Of a stretch of DNA of 16,135 nucleotides, positions 1 through 7,900 are shown one piece after another. Position 1 is the first letter of the stretch. Each line of letters opens with the position of its first letter. Origin of the DNA: Bacteroidota bacterium. GTDB taxonomy: Bacteria; Bacteroidota; Bacteroidia; Bacteroidales; UBA10428. Where the stretch lies: assembly GCA_017860375.1 (NCBI GenBank), contig JAGDMB010000016.1:1-16135 (forward strand), read 5' to 3'. The translations under genes were made by a program, and so were the position numbers. The notes beneath the pieces were generated by a model that ran no database searches, was not told the DNA's origin, and saw only the letters and a list, made by a program, of their open reading frames with translations.

Positions 1-2810
1 GTGAGGTCAACAAAATCTACAGCTTTGAAACCTGCAGCTCCAAATGTTGCTATACTCGCGTCAAAACCTTTCCATTCAGCACGTATATTGAGACCGTATT
101 GAATATTTGGTAAGCCACTACCCAGGTATTTTTGGTCTTCGTTGGTAATTTCGCCATCGTTGTCGAGGTCGGCGTATGCGCAGTCACCTGGTTGTGCTCC
201 GGGCTGATTGATGTGTAAGCCTACGGAGTTGACACGGTTATCTATCTCCTCTTGTGACTGGAATAGACCTTCGTAAACATAGCCGTAGAATTCACCAACT
301 TCACGACCTACCTCTGTGCGGCAGTAGCCATCGGTACGAGGTTCGCCTGAAACGCCCAACCTTGTTACCTCGTTGTTGAGGGTAGATAAGTTTGCCGAAA
401 TGTCAAACTTAACCGCGTTCTTATGATTGTGATATGCAACCAAGAACTCCAGACCTGAGTTTACCATTGTTGCTGCGTTCATCGTTACTGTTGTGTTGGT
501 AGCACCTGCTTCGGCTGGAACTGCTACATCATATAGAAGATCTTCTGATGTTGCCTTATACCAGTCGAAAGTAAATTCCAACTGATTGCTGAACATAACC
601 AGGTCGAAACCAATGTCAATCGTTTTCTTCTTTTCCCATCTGATGGCCGTGTTGACATAGTTTGAAATTGATGAGCCGGTAACCTTATTATTTCCAAAGC
701 TATACGTGTAGTTCCCTCGGGCCATAACATCCATGTACTGGTATTCACCTATGTTCTCATTACCAAGTTCACCATAGCTGCCACGAACCTTTAAAAGGTC
801 GATAGTCGATATGTCAGGGAAGAAGTTTTCACGTTCGATACGCCAACCTGCTGATACAGAAGGGAACCAATCCCGATTGTCCTCTGGAGAAAGACGGCTT
901 GAACCATCATTACGTGCTGTTACCGAAATAAGGTATTTCCCATCGAAATCGTAGTTGATACGACCGAAAAAGGATGCCAATACGTGTTCGCTTTCCGGGC
1001 TTTCTGATGATGTCTCCTCTGCGTTTTTTAAATCCAGATAGTATGGTTCAGGCATGTTAACACCATCGCCCTGGACTGTGTGATAGAGTTCACGCTCGAA
1101 TGTTTGGCCAACAACCACATTGATGTGATTGAGTCCCAATTTACTTTCGTATGTAACAGTGTTTTCGATAAGACCAGTGCTATTGTTACGATAGCCCTCC
1201 GACAAAGTCTCATCTTTCTTTGACAAGTAGTTTGTTGTACTCTGTATAAATGCAGGTATGAATGTAAAGTCCTTTGAATAGGTCTTGCTGTACGCAAGGT
1301 TCAGGTTGTAATCTAACTTGTGATTGCTGCTCTTGAGGCCAACCATGCCTATGAGGTCAACAATTGCCGAACCTGAAGCAACAATGCGGTCAACAACAAC
1401 GTTTCTTTCCAAAAGATTATTGGTGAGCAGAGGGTTCGTTACACGCAAGTCTCCATGAACGTCGTCATAATAAGTACCATAACCGTAGGAGTCGTAGGTG
1501 TATTCTGTTGCAGCCGATAATTTGTCATCGAGAACCCAGGTCGATTCATCGTAAGCCTTGATACTTGGAGGCATAAGCAGGGCCGAAGCCATTACAGGAT
1601 ATTGTGCACCCCATAGGCCCTCTACATACTCATTGGCATTACTGAGGGACATATTGTCCTGATTGCTATGGCTATACACAATGTTCGTTTTGAATCTGAT
1701 AAACTTTACATCCATCGTATTGTTGATACGGGCAGTGTAACGTTTGAAATTAGGACCGGCACCTTCTATTGTTCCTTTCTGGTCAAAGTAGTCGAGAGCG
1801 ATGTTGTAAGTATTGTTAACGCCCCCTCCTGAGAGGTTGACGTTGTGATTCTGACGAATACCTGTTTTGAACGACTCATCGAACCAATTTGTGTTAACTT
1901 CGGCTGGATCGACATATTTTTCGCTTGTAGGATCGTATCCGGCAGGAACAGTCATGTTGCTGTTTTTGAAGGCCATGGTGACGTATTGGGCATATTGGTA
2001 TGCGTCCATTACATCATATACATCTTTCTGCACCTGGTCGAAACCAACGTAGCCTCTGTAGTCTACCTTCATGGCTTCGTTGTTCTTACCCTGCTTTGTG
2101 GTGATGATAACCACGCCGTTGGCAGCACGTGAACCGTAGATTGCCGCAGCAGAAGCATCCTTAAGTACCTGAAGTGATTCGATATCGTTTGGCGAGAAGT
2201 CGCGTATTGTTGTTCCCATAGGAACACCATCGACAATGTAGAGAGGTGAAGTGCTACCGAATGAGCCGACACCACGAATACGCACTGTAGGGTCAGCTCC
2301 CGGTTGTCCGTCGGTGGTAATTTGAACACCGGCAATTTTTCCTTCGAGCATGGTTGAGATGTTTGAGTGCGATACTTTCTTCATCTCTTCGGTATTGACA
2401 ATGGCAACTGAACCTGTGAGGTCAACTTTGCGTTGAGTACCGTAACCTATTACCACCACCTGGTCGAGTTCTGTTATTTCCGAAACCAATGTGATGCTGC
2501 CGAGTTCAGTTTTTCCTCCAACGGTTACTTCTTCACTTGAGTATCCTACAAAAGACACTATCAGCGTAGCATCTGAAGGAACAGAAATAGAAAACTTACC
2601 ATCCGCGTCGGTAATGATACCGTTGGTTGTACCTTTTTCTTGTACGTTGGCGCCTGGAAGCGATTCTCCGTTTTCGTCAACGACTTTACCTTTTACTGTT
2701 ATGTTGCCTGGTTGGGTCATTGACATCGGGTCGGCATTGCCTTAGTCTTCTCCATATGTTGCCGGTGCAAGCGCCAGTAGTCCCAACAGGATTAAATATG
2801 AATATTTCAT
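1..2810 (-). CDS. SusC-like TonB-dependent outer-membrane receptor, 3' partial, with an in-frame TAA at codon 23
   Basis: This is an outer-membrane glycan importer of the SusC/RagA family. Reading from the ATG at 2808-2810, one frame stays open for 936 codons to the left edge, except for a TAA at 2742-2744 (codon 23). Codons 1-22 form a signal peptide (MKYSYLILLGLLALA, then PATYGED). After the stop come a carboxypeptidase-regulatory-like domain (about residues 36-108), a TonB-box-like segment (ELDQVVVIGYG, 114-124), a plug (about 125-241, with YIVDGVP, LKDASAAAIYGSRAANGV and TTKQG) and most of the barrel. Family members are usually around 1000 residues, so the last barrel strands and any SusD gene lie beyond the left edge. 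The next in-frame ATGs (2724-2726, 2718-2720) would give a protein without a signal peptide. The gene sits 24 bp after the upstream lipoprotein gene and is probably co-transcribed with it. The stop may be a sequencing error, a recent nonsense mutation or a readthrough site. The family call is firm; whether the gene is functional is not. Confidence 0.9.
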
Positions 2811-2834
2811 AGTTTAAATTTTTTATCTTATTGA

Positions 2835-4529
2835 TTATTCAACAATTACGAGATAAGACCCCTCTGTTACGAGTGCGCAATTCAAATCAGAACTGTCAAC
2901 CGTTATACCCGCATAATTTTGGAAATGCGTTTCGCCGTTGGCGTAAGTAACATTGTAATGAATATCAGCCGTATTGTCACCATTGTTTGTAACGGTGATG
3001 ACTACCCTGGATCCACTTATGTTGGGCTTGAATATATCCCAATTCCAGTCATTTGTAAGGGTGGCTGTGACATAGCCGTCGCCCCATCCGAAGTTGTCCA
3101 TGCGAACTACAGCATATTCAGTCATGTCAGCTTTGCGCAGAATTGTACACGGGCTGTTCCAGTTATTAACATTGTTGGAGTAGCAGTACATTGTAAGGGT
3201 CTTACTCGAACCTGATGCGACTGTATTATCCTCAGAGAATGCCGTCCACCATCCGCTCGAAAAGTCAGTAGCACCTACTTGACTTACACCCTTTACAAGC
3301 GTTAACGGGCAAGTTGTAGTTACTGTGTTTGTTGCACCAACATAAGAAATGACAGCGGCCTGAGCACCTTCGACAGCCGGAATCTTGCCAAACTTAAGCG
3401 TTTCGTTTGGTATGATACCTTTTGTATCGTCGGAATAGGTAGCTGTTACGACAATACCAGCAGTGTTGAATATGATAGAGTCGTTGCTGAAGTAATAGTA
3501 TGTGGTTATGGTTGGCAAAGTAGTAACCTCCAGGCTTACAACAGGATTCGTTACTTCCAGCGTGTAGAAGGTTGATACAGCCTGGGTGTATGCGCCTTGC
3601 TTGGTTTTGCTATACGCCACAATAACTGTCTTTTCTCCGAGTGTGGTCATATCAGGAATAACGGTGAAGGAAAGATCTGCACTATCAACCTGCTCAGAAG
3701 ATCCGTCAGCGTAAGCAACCCTGGCTATTGCATCACCCCAGAAGTTATCGTTGCCTAATTCAACAAAAGCAGGAGCTCCTTCAATGGTTATTGAAACCGG
3801 ATTAACATCTTCTATAACAGTGACTTTAGAAGGTATAAGGTATGCCTTTTTCATCTCGAAATAGCTGCCATCGCAAATTAAGAAAGCTACGATATCAGCA
3901 GTGGCAGAAACCGGCTGTTGATAGGTTTGGACGAGCTCTACATCATTTGTTCCAACGGCAGTGGATGTTACAAATACATTGCCGGTAGCAGAGTGGTCAA
4001 CTTCGAGCGTAACATAAGCACCTTGCATGGTAGTACGGAAATCGTTCCAAATATCGCCATCTGCGTCGAGGTCGGGATAATTTTGGGAGATCATGCTTAA
4101 GTCGAAATCATCGTTACCCCAGCCCCAGGCATCAGCACGGAGAACAAAGTATTCTGCATAGTCGGCGGCATCACGATCTGCTACATTAACAATGGCAAGA
4201 TTCCAGTTGTTCCAGTTGTTAACACCGGAACCGTGGTTAACAAACTCCAGATGCAATAACTTGTTTGCAGGAATGGTGAAGTAATCAGAGAATACAGTCC
4301 ACCAACCGGAACTGTTATCTTCAGCTCCGACTATCGCTGTAGCGATGGTGAGGAAGGTAGTGTCACCTGTATCCATACTTGCTTTCGCAGCTGCAATTGA
4401 GTCGATCTTGCTCTGCAGGTCAGCGGGTGCATCGATTGAATAAATATCCAACTCCTCGCACCCAACCAAGACCAATGCTGCCAAAACTGCTGCGCATAAA
4501 GCGCACCACATCAGTTTAGTTGTTTTCAT
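2835..4529 (-). CDS. Modular surface lipoprotein: two related Trp-rich modules flanking two bacterial Ig-like domains
   Basis: A 564-residue predicted lipoprotein with lipobox LVLVGC (Cys24). Residues about 66-235 and 417-564 are two divergent copies of one module. Both contain SSGWWTxFS (73-81 and 424-432), a VNNWN motif, and an EY-V-R-D--GWG motif (126-138 and 471-483), and both end in a GSY motif. Between them, about 241-326 and 328-413 read like bacterial Ig-like (Big_3-type) domains, with VAYADGSS and ATYSDD strands. The Trp/Asn-rich modules suggest carbohydrate binding, so I infer a surface glycan-binding lipoprotein serving the SusC gene 24 bp downstream; no catalytic motif is visible. 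The start is the ATG at 4527-4529, which gives a good lipoprotein signal. That start lies inside a 25-bp tandem repeat. I do not recognise a named family for the repeated module. Confidence 0.85.
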   Translation of the reverse strand: MKTTKLMWCALCAAVLAALVLVGCEELDIYSIDAPADLQSKIDSIAAAKASMDTGDTTFLTIATAIVGAEDNSSGWWTVFSDYFTIPANKLLHLEFVNHGSGVNNWNNWNLAIVNVADRDAADYAEYFVLRADAWGWGNDDFDLSMISQNYPDLDADGDIWNDFRTTMQGAYVTLEVDHSATGNVFVTSTAVGTNDVELVQTYQQPVSATADIVAFLICDGSYFEMKKAYLIPSKVTVIEDVNPVSITIEGAPAFVELGNDNFWGDAIARVAYADGSSEQVDSADLSFTVIPDMTTLGEKTVIVAYSKTKQGAYTQAVSTFYTLEVTNPVVSLEVTTLPTITTYYYFSNDSIIFNTAGIVVTATYSDDTKGIIPNETLKFGKIPAVEGAQAAVISYVGATNTVTTTCPLTLVKGVSQVGATDFSSGWWTAFSEDNTVASGSSKTLTMYCYSNNVNNWNSPCTILRKADMTEYAVVRMDNFGWGDGYVTATLTNDWNWDIFKPNISGSRVVITVTNNGDNTADIHYNVTYANGETHFQNYAGITVDSSDLNCALVTEGSYLVIVE

Positions 4530-4588
4530 AGATCATCATTTTAGTTGTTTTCAGAGATCATCTGTTTAGTTGTTTTCATAAATTATTT
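4514..4588. repeat. 25-bp tandem repeat, three copies, spanning the lipoprotein start codon
   Basis: Three copies with an exact 25-bp period: 4514-4538, 4539-4563 and 4564-4588. The core TTAGTTGTTTTCA is shared by all three, and the last copy has diverged at its far end. On the coding strand each core reads TGAAAACAACTAA. The copy nearest the gene carries the real ATG of the lipoprotein, the middle copy has CTG in that place, and the farthest copy again has ATG. As 25 is not a multiple of three, successive copies are in different frames. The array therefore creates short decoy reading frames ahead of the gene. Confidence 0.85.
4541..4579 (-). other. 12-codon upstream ORF created by the tandem repeat
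   Basis: The ATG at 4577-4579 opens a 12-codon frame (MKTTKQMISENN, stop TAA at 4541-4543). It begins with the same five residues as the downstream lipoprotein but is out of frame with it. Its ATG overlaps the TGA of the preceding 31-codon ORF (ATGA overlap), an arrangement that can couple translation. It may be a by-product of repeat duplication rather than a functional leader. Confidence 0.3.
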
Positions 4589-4671
4589 GTTTTTTGCGCA
4601 TAGCCCATTCCCATGCCAAGCAGGAGCAACAGACCAGTCAGGTAAGGGATAATTAGTCGCTTTTCATTCAT
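4576..4671 (-). CDS. Signal-peptide-only small ORF (31 aa), leader or gene remnant
   Basis: A 31-codon frame from ATG 4669-4671 to TGA 4576-4578. It starts MNEKRLIIPYL, continues through a Leu/Gly/Met hydrophobic core and ends GYAQKTNNL. This is a full signal-peptide layout: charged N-region, hydrophobic core and a GYA|Q-type signal peptidase I site typical of Bacteroidota. Only about five to six residues follow the cleavage site. It sits about 36 nt downstream of the predicted transcription start and is the first ORF of the left operon. It could be the amputated N-terminus of a lost secreted protein, with the tandem repeat marking the break, or a translated leader controlling the lipoprotein gene. 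I do not recognise a family for it. Confidence 0.4.
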   Translation of the reverse strand: MNEKRLIIPYLTGLLLLLGMGMGYAQKTNNL

Positions 4672-4714
4672 ACGTAATGTATTTAGGTTAAGGTAAAGTA
4701 TAAAATGGTTTCCT

Positions 4715-4722
4715 CAAAAATA
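4715..4722 (-). promoter_or_regulatory. Candidate -7 promoter box for the left operon
   Basis: The minus strand reads TATTTTTG, a full match to the Bacteroidota -7 consensus TAnnTTTG. The nearest upstream TTG lies 26 nt away, longer than the usual spacing to the -33 element, which would fit an activator-dependent promoter. Transcription would start near 4707, about 36 nt before the 31-codon ORF. Confidence 0.4.
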
Positions 4723-4745
4723 TGCCTGTTTGAATGGTATCAGGC

Positions 4746-4786
4746 GGACAATTCTGTAAATGAAGTGGACAAATGTTGAATGAAGT
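4746..4786 (-). promoter_or_regulatory. Bipartite direct repeat, candidate AraC-type (HTCS) operator
   Basis: On the minus strand the block ACTTCATT-N6-TTGTCC is followed directly by ACTTCATT-N7-TTGTCC. The two TTGTCC elements are exactly 21 bp apart (ggacaa at 4746-4751 and 4767-4772 on the plus strand). Direct repeats about two helical turns apart are the usual target of AraC-family DNA-binding domains, and the HTCS gene just upstream ends in such a domain. The block ends about 23 nt before the -7 box, where an activator would contact RNA polymerase. Assigning it to this HTCS is inference. Confidence 0.5.
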
Positions 4787-4801
4787 TAGTGAAAAAACGG
4801 A

Positions 4802-4912
4802 TTAGAAGCAATCGTATTGCGGCGTAGGAACAGAATGACTTCTTTTCAATTCCTTACAAATGAAAAATGCCAGGAAAGCCAGAAACAGAAGCAAAGGTGA
4901 TAAATAATTCAC
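4802..4912 (-). CDS. Possible small single-pass membrane protein (36 aa, GTG start)
   Basis: A 36-codon frame with a GTG start at 4910-4912 and TAA at 4802-4804. It has one hydrophobic stretch (SPLLLFLAFLAFFIC), followed by a basic segment (KELKRSH) and a polar tail (SVPTPQYDCF). This fits an N-out/C-in single-pass membrane peptide. Against it: the start is GTG, no ribosome-binding site or promoter is evident, and the gap is AT-rich so hydrophobic frames arise by chance. It lies 26 nt after the HTCS stop and 15 nt before the candidate operator. Confidence 0.2.
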   Translation of the reverse strand: MNYLSPLLLFLAFLAFFICKELKRSHSVPTPQYDCF

Positions 4913-4938
4913 GCTGCTAAATTAGCTCAGACGGCGAC

Positions 4939-7900
4939 CTATTGTGCCTGAACTTTGTTGTTCATATACTCCGTGGGTGACAGTCCGAAATGTTTCCGGA
5001 AACAGCGGCTGAAATATTTCGGATCATTGAAACCGACCTCGAAGGCGATTTCCGAAATGTTCAGGTTGCTCTTTTGAAGAAGGACGGCTGACTTTTTCAA
5101 CCGCATCGAAGTGATAAAATCATTGGCCGAAAGATCCACAATGGCCGTCAGCTTTTTATGCAGCAAGCTCCGGCTGACACATAATTCGGTTGCCAGCTTC
5201 TGAACGCCAAATTCCGGGTTGTTAATATTGTTTTCGACCACTTTAATGGTTTTTTGCATGAACTCCTCATCCAACGGCGTGGTTGTAATTTCCCCGGAAA
5301 CCGGCACCAGGGATTGCTCGAATACTTTCTTCAACCGTTTCCGGTTCTCGATGAGGCTTTTGCATTTCGCTTCAAGTATTCGTATGTTAAATGGTTTAGG
5401 AATATAATCATCTGCACCAGTCTCGAGACCTTCGATCCAGTTTTCAAGCAGCGTTTTTGCTGTCAGGAGCATCACCGGTATATGGCTGGTGGCCAAATTT
5501 TTCTTTATGCGGCTGCACAATTCAAGGCCATCCATGAAGGGCATCATCACATCACTGATGATCAGATCGGGGGAATATTTTTTAACGATATCATAGGCTT
5601 CCATGCCATTCGCCGCTTCAAGCATCCGGTACTCGTTCCGGAAGCTGTTCACGATAAAGGATCTCAGATCGAAGCTATCCTCCACAACAAGAATGGTGTC
5701 ATATTGCTTCGTCATTACATGCTCAATTTCAGAACTGTCCACGTCGGGGTGAATCATTTCCTGTTCCAGCAATTCGAGCTGATTATCCCGGTCAAATTGC
5801 TTTTCCGGGGTGATCACGCTTCTTTCAATCTCCGTAAAACTATCTTTTGTGAAAGGGATCCTTACGGTAAATGTAGTTCCCTGTTCCGGTTCACAGGTAA
5901 GGAATATATGTCCTCGCATTGCTTCCACCAGTTCACGTGTGAAGGCAAGGCCAAGACCTGTTCCGTTTATTTTTTGATTTTCAGGTGAATCCGAACGATA
6001 GAAACGGGTAAATATTTTATCGATATTTTCAGCCGGGATCCCTGCACCCGAATCTTTTACAGTAATTGAGCAATAAGGTTGATTGTCAGCAAGCAGTCCT
6101 CTGTTTTCAACGGATTGGAAAGACAAACTTACCACGATCCTGCCCTTTTCAGGCGTATATTTGAATGCATTGGAAAGCAGGTTAAAAAGGATGATTTCCA
6201 GCTTTTCTTCATCAAACCAGGTATCTGACGGTGCCTCAGCGGCCTGAAATATAAAATCGATATTTTTACTAAACGCAAGGCCATCAAAAGAATTCACCAG
6301 GCTTTTTATGAACTCGGCAAGGTCATTCTGTGAAACCTGAAGTTTCATTTTCCCTTCTTCAAGGCGCCGGAAAAGCATGAGCTGGTTAATCAGGTGCAAA
6401 AGGCGCTGGGCATTGCGCTGAATAGTTTGAACCAGCCTGCCGCCTTCGGATTCAGCCTTCAACATACGGCTGAGAGATTCCACAGGACCTAAAATAAGGG
6501 TAAGCGGAGTCCGGAATTCGTGCGATATATTGGTAAAAAAGCGCAGCCGGAACTGGTTAATCTGCCTTACTTTCCTGTTCAGACGGATCAGTTCATCACG
6601 CTGCTTCATGATCTCCTGGTTCTTTACCTCAAGTTCCTGTTTTTGCCCCTCGATCTTGTGTTGGTGAATTTCCAACTCTTTATTAATATGAAGCAGATTG
6701 GAAGCCTGCAATTCAAGTTTTTCTTTCTGTTCTGCTATTTTCGCTGTACGTTCATTCACCAGGTTTTCAAGTTTTTTCTTTTGTTCATTAAGGTAATGCG
6801 TCCTGTACTTTACATACCCCATGATCAAAAGAGCCAGGCACAGTGCCATCAATATCCTGAACCACCAGGTTTCCCAAAAAGGAGGTATAATATTTACATG
6901 CAAAGTTTTGGGAACATTCGAGGAAAACCCGTCACTGTTAATGGCCTTTACCTGAAACAGGTAGCTGCCTCCCTTGAGGTTTGTATAGGTGGCAAACCTG
7001 CGGGAAGCAGGCACATATACCCAGTCTTTGTCAACACCATTCATTTTATAGGCATAGATGATCTTCTCGGGAAGAAAATGGCCAAGTGCAGCGAATTCGA
7101 TAGAAAAGACATTATCCCTGTAGGAAATCCCGATACTTTCCGAAGAGGAAATGGATTTTTTCAGAGGGATACGGTGATATCTTTTCTGTCCTATGGCCAG
7201 CGATTCATTGAATATCTTTAGATCCGTAAAAAAAACCTCTGGAATGAAGGGGTAATCAATCATTTTTTCCGGATCAAAAAAATTCAATCCGGCCACACCA
7301 CCAAAGTACATTCTGCCCTTGCTGTTTTTATAGGATGCGGACCAGTAGAATTGACTGCTAAGCAGTCCATCCTTCTGGAAAAGATTCTTGAACTCCTCGT
7401 TATCCGGATCAAAACAGGCCAGTCCATTATCGGTGCTGATCCACAGTTTCCCTGCGTGATCCTCTTCAATACGGTATACCACATTATTGCAAAGGCCGTT
7501 TGCTTCGGAATAGTTCGTAAAGGCATATTCCCCATGGGGCAATGCATAACATTTGTTAATTCCGTTCCCATATGTGCCTATCCATATTACTTCATCCCGG
7601 GCTTCGATCAGGGTGGTGATATAATTGCCCTTTAGACCGGGTGTATTCACCGCCTCTTTGAAGACCCGTATATCACCGGGCTTAATGACCAGGGCATCAC
7701 CCGAAAAGGAAAGGTGGCTCAGACGGAAAAGTCCCCTGCGGGTACCGATCCACAGGGTATTCTTTTTATCCAGCAGCAGGCATCCCACTTCGGAAATGCG
7801 GATTCCGGGAAGGACTTCTTCATCGAGATGAAAAAAATGACCGGTCTGCCTGTTGAAAAAATTCAATTCACCTTCCGTACCGATGACCAGATAGGCTTCA

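Noticed and set aside
524..748. Short minus-strand frames inside the left SusC gene (also 1028-1297 and 2069-2335)
   Set aside because: They are out-of-frame shadows; the receptor frame is open across all three intervals and gives family motifs.
4911..4927. Short inverted repeat around GCTAAATTAGC after the HTCS stop as a terminator
   Set aside because: The stem is only about 5-6 bp, AT-rich, and has no following U-tract.
5254..5988. Plus-strand open frame of 244 codons opposite the HTCS gene (others at 6520-7221 and 7714-8394)
   Set aside because: These lie wholly antisense to well-supported kinase, receiver and propeller domains, have no recognisable domains, and look like frame shadows.
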